Origin: Paracoccus hibiscisoli
Lineage (GTDB): Bacteria; Pseudomonadota; Alphaproteobacteria; Rhodobacterales; Rhodobacteraceae
NCBI RefSeq assembly: GCF_005048265.1
Contig: NZ_SUNH01000007.1
Span: 62,001 to 126,000 of the forward strand
DNA length: 64,000 nt
Direction: 5' to 3'
Under the pieces are notes generated by a model. It was not told the origin of the DNA. It saw nothing but the letters and a program-made list of their open reading frames with translations, and ran no database searches. Shown in pieces: positions 1-6,992 of this stretch (positions are counted from its first letter, which is position 1; each line of letters opens with the position of its first letter). Both the position numbers and the translations under genes were made by a program.

Positions 1-52
1 CCAGCACGCACAGGACGTGCCCCTTCCCCCGCTACAGGAGAGGCACGTCTGA
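1..52 (+). CDS. possible C-terminal end of an upstream prophage gene (partial)
   Basis: An open frame enters from the left edge and stops at TGA 50-52. That stop shares its last base with the ATG of the next gene, the same kind of tight junction seen in the following genes. Only about 16 codons are visible and no motif can be read, so this is inferred from the junction pattern alone. It could equally be leader sequence. Confidence 0.3.
   Translation, partial: QHAQDVPLPPLQERHV
14..49 (+). repeat. 8-bp inverted repeat enclosing the ribosome site of the first gene
   Basis: GACGTGCC at 14-21 pairs with GGCACGTC at 42-49. The loop holds CAGGAG (35-40), the likely Shine-Dalgarno of the gene starting at 52. 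If it folds in RNA, the stem could limit access to that ribosome site. It is visible in the sequence, but its function is a guess. Confidence 0.3.
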
Positions 53-432
53 TGAGCGTTCCCCAATTGATCTACGAGATGTTCATGTCGCCCGGCACGC
101 CGCAGGGTAACTATGAGCGCATGGCCGCGGCGTTCGGCCACGCCATGATCGGCGTGCTGCTGGCCGCCGCGCTGCTGCGGCCCATGGCACGCCGCCCTTG
201 GCTAGCAAGTGGCCTGGCGCTGGCCATCTACCTGCCCTGGGAGATCGGCCAGCTGCTTATCGCCGGATCGTCACTGGCAGACAGCGCGATCGACGCGGGC
301 GCGGTTCTGGCCGGCGCGCTGATCGCCGCATCCCTGTGGACCCGGCGCCTGCCGCTGGTCCTCGTCCTGGCCCCGGTGCTTGTGCTGCTGGGCCGTGCCA
401 TCCCCGAGAAGCAGCGGGGCGGCGATGAGTGA
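52..432 (+). CDS. small prophage membrane protein, function unknown
   Basis: A 126-aa hydrophobic protein. Three to four membrane segments can be seen, at about residues 27-42, 52-72, 80-96 and 101-115, with short charged loops and a charged C-terminus (EKQRGGDE). The start at 52 follows CAGGAG 11 nt upstream. Its stop overlaps the next ATG (425), so it is translationally coupled to the genes leading to the endolysin. Position in a lysis-type gene run suggests a phage-encoded membrane protein. The general layout recalls small VanZ-like membrane proteins, but no catalytic motif is visible and no function is assigned. Confidence 0.65.
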   Translation: MSVPQLIYEMFMSPGTPQGNYERMAAAFGHAMIGVLLAAALLRPMARRPWLASGLALAIYLPWEIGQLLIAGSSLADSAIDAGAVLAGALIAASLWTRRLPLVLVLAPVLVLLGRAIPEKQRGGDE

Positions 433-1003
433 GAAAACCCAAGCGTTCGGCGCATTCCTGCTGGACGAGGCGAAGAAGTGGGCCGCCCGAACCTTCATCA
501 TGCTCATGGTGGCGGTGTTCGTCCTCCTGGTGACGCCGATGAAGGATCGCCTCGAACGCATCTGGAACAGCCCCGATTTACTGGCCGAGGTGCTGAACAA
601 GCTGGACGAGCTGTCGGCAGAGGTCCAGCGTGCCACCGGCGAGGATCGCGTGATCTTCGAGGTGCCGGGCCAGTCCTTCGTGCGCGAGCCGGTTCACCTG
701 GGCGAACAGATCACCCTGAACATGGTCCTGCGCCGTACCAAGCTGGGCACGCCCTGCACGCTCCTGAACCGGACAGCGATCTTCACCGACGAGACGGGCA
801 TTGCCAATGCCGGGCTGACGATCCGCCCAGCCCGCCAGGTCGGCGCGGCTGATACCCTGATCCGGCTCATGCTCGATGTTCCCCAGCAGGTCCAGACGGG
901 CCGCGTGACGGTCTATCTGTCGCTGGAGTTCGATTGCGGCGGCAAGCCGGTGTTCGATCAGACCCGCCCCGTCGCCTTCGCCCTGCTGGAGAAGCCGTCA
1001 TGA
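425..1003 (+). CDS. prophage membrane-anchored protein, function unknown
   Basis: 192 aa. The N-terminus is a short amphipathic stretch followed by one membrane helix (about residues 20-38). A charged, probably coiled-coil segment (about 40-70) follows, then a 110-residue domain rich in short hydrophobic/polar alternation, probably beta. Two or three cysteines occur in the distal domain. The likely topology is a single-pass protein with its large domain outside the cytoplasm. It overlaps the gene before (stop 432) and the gene after (ATG 1000). A spanin-like or lysis accessory role is possible from position, but no family motif is recognised. Confidence 0.6.
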   Translation: MSEKTQAFGAFLLDEAKKWAARTFIMLMVAVFVLLVTPMKDRLERIWNSPDLLAEVLNKLDELSAEVQRATGEDRVIFEVPGQSFVREPVHLGEQITLNMVLRRTKLGTPCTLLNRTAIFTDETGIANAGLTIRPARQVGAADTLIRLMLDVPQQVQTGRVTVYLSLEFDCGGKPVFDQTRPVAFALLEKPS

Positions 1004-1212
1004 TGAGCCGCCGCAAGCGCCTGTCCATCGCTGCAAATCGCTGCATAGGCGGCCCTGTAGGAGAAACGCTTTGCGCACATGCCCATCGGTCAGGCTGGGC
1101 GCGCTTCGATGGCGCCATGCAGATCCTCTTTCGTGATCCAACCCACTGCGAGGGGGAACATCTCGACCGCCTCGCCTTGCCTGAAAATGTGAACCAAAGG
1201 ACTGATCCATGA
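1000..1212 (+). CDS. hidden 70-aa prophage protein between overlapping genes
   Basis: This small frame starts at ATG 1000 (a second ATG follows at 1003), overlapping the previous stop by 4 bp. It ends at TGA 1210-1212, which overlaps the start of the endolysin gene (ATG 1209). This double ATGA coupling is strong evidence that it is translated. The protein is basic at the N-terminus (MMSRRKRLS) and has three cysteines, one in ETLCAHAHR and one in DPTHCEGEH. Short phage proteins of this general look are common beside lysis genes in Rhodobacterales prophages. That is a recollection, not a search. Function unknown. Confidence 0.6.
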   Translation: MMSRRKRLSIAANRCIGGPVGETLCAHAHRSGWARFDGAMQILFRDPTHCEGEHLDRLALPENVNQRTDP

Positions 1213-1949
1213 TGAACCGCATCGCCAACCACCACACCGGGGGCGGTTACGAGCCTTCGGCGCTGGATTTGAGCCACTATCACAAGCTGATTTCCCTGGA
1301 CGGGACGGTTCACGATGGGCGGCACCCGATCGCCGCGAACGCGCCCGGCCGCCCGCTGGTCGCGGGGCGCTATGCGGCCCATACCCGCGCGCTGAACACC
1401 GGCACGATCGGCAACGCGCTTTGCGCCATGGCGAACGGCGACTGGCGCAGCCCCTTTGCCTGCCGAACCTTTCCCCTGCCCGCCCAGGTCGAGGCGCTGG
1501 TGCAGCTGAACGCGCGCCAGTGCGTCGAATATGGCATCCCCGTAACCCGGGCGACGGTTCTTTCACATGGCGAGGTCGAGCTGACGCTTGGCATCAAGCA
1601 GGCTGGCAAGTGGGATTTCGACTACGATTTCATGGACCGCACCGCCACGCGCGATCCCATCGCCATCGGTGACAAGTTCCGGGCCCGCGTGCTGGCCGCG
1701 ATCGAGGGCCTGGGCCAAGGGGCGCCGTGCGCCGCGCCCTCGCCGCGCCCGGTCCTCCGCCGCGGCGCATCGGGGGGCGACGTGCGCGAGCTCCAGTCCC
1801 TGCTGAACCGCCGGGGCGCAAATCTGGACATGGATGGAGGCTTTGGCCCCGCGACCTTCGCGGCGGTCGTGTCCTTCCAACGGCGTTCGCAGCTCCGGCA
1901 GGATGGCCTGGTCGGAGCTATTACCTGGGCGGCCCTGCTGCCCTGCTGA
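1209..1949 (+). CDS. prophage endolysin: N-acetylmuramoyl-L-alanine amidase with peptidoglycan-binding domain
   Basis: A 246-aa probable lysis enzyme that would cleave the amide bond between muramic acid and the stem peptide. The first about 165 residues look like an Amidase_2/PGRP-type fold: an early His in NHHTGGG, then the NTGTIGNAL stretch, then a late His in LSHGEV. These are candidate zinc ligands. Residues about 180-244 read as a PG_binding_1 domain (GASGGDVRELQSLLNRRG, then DGGFGPAT and GLVGAITWAAL). No signal peptide is seen, so export would depend on a holin, and a holin-like gene follows at 1984. The start is ATG 1209, coupled to the small gene before; ATG 1212 is an alternative. 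Confidence 0.75.
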   Translation: MMNRIANHHTGGGYEPSALDLSHYHKLISLDGTVHDGRHPIAANAPGRPLVAGRYAAHTRALNTGTIGNALCAMANGDWRSPFACRTFPLPAQVEALVQLNARQCVEYGIPVTRATVLSHGEVELTLGIKQAGKWDFDYDFMDRTATRDPIAIGDKFRARVLAAIEGLGQGAPCAAPSPRPVLRRGASGGDVRELQSLLNRRGANLDMDGGFGPATFAAVVSFQRRSQLRQDGLVGAITWAALLPC

Positions 1950-1983
1950 TCTTCAACCGCGCCGAGGCGCAAGAGGGACTGAC

Positions 1984-2370
1984 ATGGATAGACTGATCGA
2001 CATCATGGGGCCGCTGCTGCTGTCCTACCTGCCCGCGCTGATCGACGCGGTTCTCGCGCCCGCCCTGCTGGCCGCAGCAGGCTTCGCCGCCCGCAAGTGG
2101 CAAATCCAGATCGCGGATGCACACATCCAGAAGGCGCACCAGGCGCTTAAAACCGCCGCCCTGGCCGGGCTGCGCAAGGGGCTGACCGGCACGCGCCTGG
2201 AGGCGTTCATTCAGGATCAGGCCCGCGCCAGCTCGCCCACGGCGATGAGCAAGCTGGAGGCCAAGGCCACCGGCCCGGTCCTGCAGAACATCATCCTGTC
2301 GAAGATCGAGGACGCTTCGCATGATGCGCTGTCGCGGGCCCTGGAAAAGGCGCTGCCCAAGCCGCGATAA
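1984..2370 (+). CDS. holin-like prophage membrane protein
   Basis: 128 aa. The N-terminal 35 residues form one long or two short membrane segments (LLLSYLPALIDAVLAPALL and on). After it comes a basic, mostly helical tail rich in Ala and Lys. This one-helix-plus-charged-tail layout, directly after an endolysin gene, fits class III or LLH-type holins that let endolysin reach the wall. The start at 1984 was chosen over longer frames because the hydrophobic segment begins there and AAGAGGGA lies about 5 nt upstream. A rho-independent terminator follows at 2391. Holin assignment is from position and layout only. Confidence 0.5.
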   Translation: MDRLIDIMGPLLLSYLPALIDAVLAPALLAAAGFAARKWQIQIADAHIQKAHQALKTAALAGLRKGLTGTRLEAFIQDQARASSPTAMSKLEAKATGPVLQNIILSKIEDASHDALSRALEKALPKPR

Positions 2371-2390
2371 GCTTGGTCGACATTAGACCG

Positions 2391-2415
2391 AAGGGCCGCC
2401 TCCGGGCGGCCTTTT
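2391..2415. terminator. rho-independent terminator closing the prophage lysis genes
   Basis: GGCCGCC (2394-2400) pairs with GGCGGCC (2405-2411) around a 4-nt loop, followed by TTTT. It lies between the holin-like gene (+) and the stop of the zinc-ribbon gene (-), so it may end both transcripts. Confidence 0.7.
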
Positions 2416-2639
2416 CACACCTTATGCACAGGAACGTCCCGCAGCTCTGGCTTCAATGTGCCGATCCGGTTCTCATGCCAGGATGTGAGGAACGTGACAT
2501 GCTCGATCGCTTTCAGACCACAGGCCCCGCAACGCGCCCGGCGGATCAACTCGTCTCGATGAACCCAATGAGACGTGGCTATGTAAGCCCGATGCCCGCA
2601 GGCACATGAAACCTCATAGTAGGCTGGGTCAGGGGGCAT
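2415..2639 (-). CDS. small zinc-ribbon protein downstream of the integrase
   Basis: 74 aa with Cys clusters CACGH near residue 12 and RCGACG near residue 36, spaced as in a small zinc ribbon that could bind DNA or protein. Its ATG at 2639 begins one base after the integrase stop (TGA 2643-2641), so the two are probably one operon. The C-terminal half (LTSWHENRIGTLKPELRDV) is amphipathic. It is not an excisionase family I can recognise, but a regulator or accessory to the integrase is plausible. Confidence 0.55.
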   Translation of the reverse strand: MPPDPAYYEVSCACGHRAYIATSHWVHRDELIRRARCGACGLKAIEHVTFLTSWHENRIGTLKPELRDVPVHKV

Positions 2640-2640
2640 G

Positions 2641-3930
2641 TCAGATCGCGGCCTTGGCCACCTGATCACGCAGGAACGCCAGATCGCCGCCCGAGCCGTA
2701 GCGTTCCCGGTTCAGGCTGTGACCCAGCATGTCGCGCCGCACCCGCTCATCTATGCCAGCCGTCAGCATCCGGTCCTCGAACGCATGGCGCAGGGAATAG
2801 AGGCTGTGTGCCGGCGTCTCCAGCAAGCCATTCTCACGCAGGAACTTGTTCACGGTGGCCGATAGCCCGGCGCTATTCTTTGCATAGCGGGGGAACCCGC
2901 CCGGAGCCTGCCGGAACGCATCGAGGCTGACGCCGACCAGCGGGATAGCGCGCTTGCTGTGCGAGGTCTTGAGCGTGCGGTTCTCGTTCCGCTGGATCAG
3001 GATGTGGGGGACCGGATCGGAGAGGCGGATTTCGCCAGGCATCAGCCCGGCCCCCTCGGACGGGCGATAGCCGGTGTTGACCATGCCGAGCAGGATCAGG
3101 CGCGCGTCCAAGTTTAGCCCGTTCAGCGCCCCTGGCGCCAGCAGCTTGTCGCGGATCCAGCTGCGCGAGAACGGCGGCCGCACATCGTCCTTGTCCGTGT
3201 CGGTCCGCAGCATCAAGCCTTCGGTCGAGAACCCGAGCTGGATGCCCTTTGCGCGGCAGACCCGTTTCCAGCTGCCGATCAGGTGGGTAAAGTCCTTGTT
3301 CGCGGTGTCGGCACGCGTCTCGCCTTCCATTACCCGATCTACCCACCACTTGCGAAACGCATACATGTCGTCGGTCGTGACCTCGGCCAGGGCCTTGTTG
3401 CCGACCACCTCGATGAAATTGCGCGTGGCCTTGATCCGGGGGTTCTTCCACCGTCTGATCTGGTCATCGTTCTTGCCGCGCAGATCCTCGATGGCGACAT
3501 CATAGAAGGCGTCCAGTGCTTGTTCGACCGTCAACACCGGGGGCGAGGCCAGCCCGAGGGCCGCATCAGCTTCGCGGGGATCGAACCGCCCGGCCCCGTC
3601 AACGGTCGATTCGAGCCGGGTCAGCAGGTCCGCGACGGGCAGCTGGGCGACATCGGGCGCGGACAGGTAGCGATAGCCCCGGCGCTGAGCCAGGTTGCGG
3701 GCGGCGGCCATGCGATCCTCGGCGGCCTTGTCCTGGCCGACGAGCTTGGCCTCCCATGCCTCAAGCATTTCTCGCCAGACATCGCCCGCCTTGGACTGTG
3801 CCAGGGCGCGGCTGTCGGTGTGCAGGCTGATATGGACGATCGTCCGCGGTTCGACCGCCGAATAGCGCACCGGCACCCGCTTGCGGATATGCCAGGTGTT
3901 CTCTCGCAGGATGATCGTGGGCGTCCGCAT
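2641..3930 (-). CDS. prophage tyrosine-type site-specific integrase
   Basis: A 429-aa phage integrase/XerCD-type recombinase that would cut and rejoin DNA at the attachment site. The N-terminal part includes an arm-binding-like region and a core-binding SAM-like domain at about 135-225. The catalytic domain shows Arg289 (GYRPSEG), Arg381 in YSLRH, His404 (MLGHS) and the nucleophile Tyr411 (RERYG). The residue normally His in the HxxR box is Tyr here. ATG 3930 (MRTPTIIL) is preferred over a TTG at 3984, although no strong ribosome site is seen. The gene runs away from tRNA-Ser(GCT), whose 3' end is 166 nt upstream, the classic arrangement for integration into a tRNA. Confidence 0.9.
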   Translation of the reverse strand: MRTPTIILRENTWHIRKRVPVRYSAVEPRTIVHISLHTDSRALAQSKAGDVWREMLEAWEAKLVGQDKAAEDRMAAARNLAQRRGYRYLSAPDVAQLPVADLLTRLESTVDGAGRFDPREADAALGLASPPVLTVEQALDAFYDVAIEDLRGKNDDQIRRWKNPRIKATRNFIEVVGNKALAEVTTDDMYAFRKWWVDRVMEGETRADTANKDFTHLIGSWKRVCRAKGIQLGFSTEGLMLRTDTDKDDVRPPFSRSWIRDKLLAPGALNGLNLDARLILLGMVNTGYRPSEGAGLMPGEIRLSDPVPHILIQRNENRTLKTSHSKRAIPLVGVSLDAFRQAPGGFPRYAKNSAGLSATVNKFLRENGLLETPAHSLYSLRHAFEDRMLTAGIDERVRRDMLGHSLNRERYGSGGDLAFLRDQVAKAAI

Positions 3931-3988
3931 GTCGCTATATGGGCAGCGCGGCGGCACTGTGGCAAGGGCCAAGCCCGTGCGCAAAATG

Positions 3989-4081
3989 TGAACCAGAAGG
4001 TGAACCAGAATTCAGAGTGTCGGCGGCGCGATCCGGGCTATTTCTCGGATGGTTCAGCATTTGCTGGGCTTTTCTGGTTCA
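3989..4081. repeat. TGAACCAGAA repeats, candidate integrase arm-type sites
   Basis: The 10-mer TGAACCAGAA occurs at 3989-3998 and again at 4001-4010 (12-bp period). It occurs once inverted at 4072-4081, with a 7-base partial inverted copy at 4050-4056. All lie in the 165 bp between the integrase start and the tRNA-Ser 3' end. Phage integrases bind short repeated arm sites beside the core attachment site, so these are good candidates. They could also be an operator for integrase control. Confidence 0.55.
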
Positions 4082-4095
4082 CAAATCGGGAATTT

Positions 4096-4185
4096 TGGCG
4101 GAGACGAAGGGATTCGAACCCTCGAGACCCTTTCGGGCCTGCACCCTTAGCAGGGGTGTGCCTTCGACCACTCGGCCACGTCTCC
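4096..4185 (-). tRNA. tRNA-Ser(GCT), probable prophage attachment site
   Basis: The reverse strand folds as a 90-nt class II tRNA. The acceptor GGAGACG pairs with CGTCTCC, the discriminator is G and the CCA end is encoded. The anticodon loop CTGCTAA gives GCT, there is a long variable arm (GCAGGCCCGAAAGGGTCTC region), and the T-loop is TTCGAAT. The 3' end (4096) faces the integrase. Integration probably used the 3' part of this gene as core and rebuilt it intact. Confidence 0.95.
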
Positions 4186-4649
4186 GCCGCCCCGTATATG
4201 GATGTCAGGAAGAGGGGGCAAGGGGTTTTCTGAACAACTTTCGAGGGTGATCAGAGGTCGCCTCCTCGGGCAGATTCCGCAGCGGCCGGGGCGGACCATG
4301 CGCCTTTCCTTGGCGGTCCCAGACGGACCATTCCCCCTCCCGCAATCCGCAATCCAATTCGTTTGCCGACTACGACACACAAGTCCGGCAGCCATATGGC
4401 GACGCCGGAGCGGCGCCGCGTACCAGCCCCGTCCATTCCGACATGGGTCGTTCAGGTCCCAACGCAAAGCACGGGCAGCCAGTAATGAAAGCATTGTCGT
4501 CATGTTTCCCATAAACCCCGTCCCAGTGAGCCTTTGGAACGACGTGAACCACGCGCAGGCTGGGACGCGACAGTTGGTCCCGTTGCGCCGGGGGTGGAAG
4601 GCGGGCCGGTTTCGCATGATAGTGGGACCACACAAACGGATGGCAGGGC
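4186..4649. other. 464-bp gap between tRNA-Ser and idi, no convincing gene
   Basis: Open frames here on both strands lack family motifs and codon character, and one merely runs into idi. A short tandem CCGCAAT repeat is visible near 4340. The gap must hold the promoter for idi-crtWZYIB, but I could not place -35/-10 boxes with confidence. Confidence 0.5.
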
Positions 4650-5732
4650 ATGACGGACATCTCTCGGCGCAAATCGGATCATCTGCGCATCGTGACCGAG
4701 GGGCGGGGCGAGCAGCATCGGCTGAACAGCGGCTTTGACCAGGTCCGCTTTCTGCACCAGGCCCTGCCCGAGCTGGACATGGCGGCCATCGACTGCGGCA
4801 CGCGCTTTCTGGGCCGCGATCTGGGCGCGCCGCTGCTGATCTCGGCCATGACCGGAGGCCCGGACGAGGCGGAGCGCATTAACCTGCACATCGCCGAGGC
4901 CTGCGCGCATCACCGCATCGCCCTGTCGGTCGGCTCTCAGCGAATCGCGGTCGAGGCGGGCGGCAATGGGGGCTTGGGCGCCAGCCTGCGGGCGCGCGCG
5001 CCCGACATCCCGATCCTGGGCAATATCGGCGCGGTCCAGCTGAACTATGGCTTTGATCTGGCGCAGGTGCAGCGGGCGGTGGACATGATCGGGGCCGATG
5101 CGCTGATCCTGCATCTGAACCCGCTGCAGGAGGCGATCCAGGACGGGGGCGACCGCGATTTCTCGGGCCTCCTGGCGCGGATCGAGGCGCTGGCGGCCGC
5201 CCTGCCCGTCCCCCTGGGCGTCAAGGAGGTCGGCGCGGGCCTCTCCGCGCCCCTGGCCCGGCGGCTGCTGGAGGCGGGCGTCGCCATCCTGGACGTCGCG
5301 GGCGTCGGCGGCACCAGCTGGGCGCGGGTCGAGGCCGAACGCGGGCCCGACCGCCTTCGTGCGCTGGCGGCCCCCTTCCACGACTGGGGCATTCCCACCA
5401 CTGACGCGCTGCGCGCCATCGCGCCGATGATGGGCGGGGGCCAGATCCTGATCGGGTCGGGCGGCGTGCGGCACGGGCTGGACGCGGCGCGCGCGATCAG
5501 GCTGGGCGCCGATCTGGCCGGACAGGCCGCCCGTGCCCTGCCCGCCGCCCGCGACAGCGCCGAGGCGTTGGCCGAGCATCTGTCCGACGTCATCGCCCAA
5601 CTGCGCATCGCGATGTTCTGCACCGGCTCGGCCGATCTGGCGGCCCTGCGCCGCGCGCCCCTGCTGGAGGCGGGTCCGGGCGGCCAATGGTCGCAAGCAT
5701 CGGGGATGGAAACCGGCGGCGCGGGGCTGTAG
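4650..5732 (+). CDS. idi: type 2 (FMN-dependent) isopentenyl-diphosphate delta-isomerase
   Basis: 360 aa, cytosolic. It interconverts IPP and DMAPP and so feeds prenyl chain building for carotenoids. Type 2 Idi features are present in order: SRRKSDHL at the N-terminus, ISAMTGG near residue 67, HLNPLQE near 155, GVGGTSW near 225 and the FMN phosphate-binding GSGG near 271. ATG 4650 has a close GGCAGGG. It is followed after 28 nt by crtW on the same strand and heads the carotenoid operon. The C-terminal tail is slightly long and low in complexity (Gly-rich), which may be a local feature. Confidence 0.95.
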   Translation: MTDISRRKSDHLRIVTEGRGEQHRLNSGFDQVRFLHQALPELDMAAIDCGTRFLGRDLGAPLLISAMTGGPDEAERINLHIAEACAHHRIALSVGSQRIAVEAGGNGGLGASLRARAPDIPILGNIGAVQLNYGFDLAQVQRAVDMIGADALILHLNPLQEAIQDGGDRDFSGLLARIEALAAALPVPLGVKEVGAGLSAPLARRLLEAGVAILDVAGVGGTSWARVEAERGPDRLRALAAPFHDWGIPTTDALRAIAPMMGGGQILIGSGGVRHGLDAARAIRLGADLAGQAARALPAARDSAEALAEHLSDVIAQLRIAMFCTGSADLAALRRAPLLEAGPGGQWSQASGMETGGAGL

Positions 5733-5760
5733 CCTGCGGCCAATGCCGGACCAGGGGATC

Positions 5761-6507
5761 ATGATGACCGACCACGCCCTGCCCAAGGCCGATCTGACGG
5801 CCACCAGCCTGACCGTCTCCGGCGCCATCATCCTGGCCTGGCTGGGGCTGCATGTGCATGCGCTGTGGTTTCTGGACGCGGTCGCCCATCCGGTTCTGGC
5901 GGCGGTGAATTTCCTGGCGCTGACCTGGCTGTCGGTGGGGCTGTTCATCATCGCCCATGATGCGATGCACGGATCGGTCGTGCCGGGCCGCCCCCGCGCC
6001 AATGCGGCGATGGGACAACTGGTCCTGTGGCTTTATGCGGGGTTCTCGTGGCGCAAGATGATCGTCAAGCACATGGCCCACCACCGCCATGCGGGCACTG
6101 ATGACGACCCCGATTTCGACCATGGCGGCCCGGTCCGCTGGTACGGGCGCTTCATCGCCACCTATTTCGGCTGGCGCGAGGGGCTGCTGCTGCCGGTCAT
6201 CGTGACCGTCTATGCGCTGATCCTGGGCGATCGCTGGATGTATGTCGTGTTCTGGCCGCTGCCGTCGATCCTGGCCTCGGTCCAGCTGTTCGTGTTCGGC
6301 ACCTGGCTGCCGCACCGTCCGGGCCATGACGTCTTTCCCGACCGCCACAATGCGCGCTCGTCACGGATCAGCGACCCTGTGTCGCTGCTGACCTGCTTTC
6401 ACTTTGGCGGTTATCATCACGAACATCACCTGTATCCCACCGTGCCGTGGTGGCGCCTGCCCCGCACCCGCGCCAAGGCGACCCAGAAGAAAGGGACCTG
6501 CGCATGA
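5761..6507 (+). CDS. crtW: beta-carotene 4-ketolase
   Basis: 248 aa, integral membrane di-iron oxygenase of the fatty-acid-hydroxylase-like group. It adds keto groups at C4/C4' of beta-ionone rings. The histidine boxes are visible: HDAMHGS (near 68), HMAHHRHAG (near 107) and HHEHHLYP (near 223). Hydrophobic stretches surround them. The start is the ATG pair 5761/5764 after AGGGG; an in-frame ATG at 5743 is less likely. The stop overlaps the crtZ start by 4 bp. Compared with Paracoccus CrtW sequences I remember (242 aa), most of the protein is nearly the same, but the C-terminal dozen residues differ. Confidence 0.95.
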   Translation: MMTDHALPKADLTATSLTVSGAIILAWLGLHVHALWFLDAVAHPVLAAVNFLALTWLSVGLFIIAHDAMHGSVVPGRPRANAAMGQLVLWLYAGFSWRKMIVKHMAHHRHAGTDDDPDFDHGGPVRWYGRFIATYFGWREGLLLPVIVTVYALILGDRWMYVVFWPLPSILASVQLFVFGTWLPHRPGHDVFPDRHNARSSRISDPVSLLTCFHFGGYHHEHHLYPTVPWWRLPRTRAKATQKKGTCA

Positions 6508-6992
6508 CCAATTTCCTGATCGTCGTCGCCACCGTGCTGGTGATGGAGCTGACGGCCTATTCCGTGCACCGTTGGGTGATGCACGGCCCCCTGGGCTGGG
6601 GCTGGCACAAGTCGCACCACGAGGAACACGACCACGCGCTAGAAAAGAACGACCTTTACGGCGTGGTCTTCGCGGTGATCGCCACGATCCTGTTCACGGT
6701 CGGCTGGATCTGGGCGCCGGTCCTGTGGTGGATCGCCCTGGGCATGACCGTCTATGGGCTGATCTATTTCGTGCTGCATGACGGGCTGGTCCATCAGCGC
6801 TGGCCGTTCCGCTATGTCCCCCGGCGCGGCTATGCCCGCCGCCTGTATCAGGCCCACCGCCTGCATCACGCGGTCGAGGGGCGCGACAACTGCGTCAGCT
6901 TCGGCTTTATCTATGCCCCCCCGGTGGACAAGCTGAAGCAGGAGCTGAAGGGCTCGGGCGTGCTGCGGGCCGAGGCGCAGGAGCGGTCGTGA
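6504..6992 (+). CDS. crtZ: beta-carotene 3-hydroxylase
   Basis: 162 aa membrane di-iron enzyme. It hydroxylates C3/C3' of beta-carotene or canthaxanthin and with CrtW yields astaxanthin. His motifs: HRWVMHG (near 21), HKSHHEEHDH (near 35), HDGLVHQRW (near 93) and HRLHHAVEG (near 118). Four membrane segments lie between and before them. The start at 6504 overlaps the crtW stop (ATGA) and the stop overlaps the GTG start of crtY. Size matches known CrtZ. Confidence 0.95.
   Translation: MTNFLIVVATVLVMELTAYSVHRWVMHGPLGWGWHKSHHEEHDHALEKNDLYGVVFAVIATILFTVGWIWAPVLWWIALGMTVYGLIYFVLHDGLVHQRWPFRYVPRRGYARRLYQAHRLHHAVEGRDNCVSFGFIYAPPVDKLKQELKGSGVLRAEAQERS

Noticed and set aside
4202-4738. plus-strand frame between tRNA-Ser and idi
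   Set aside because: Runs into idi in another frame, has no motif and no ribosome site.
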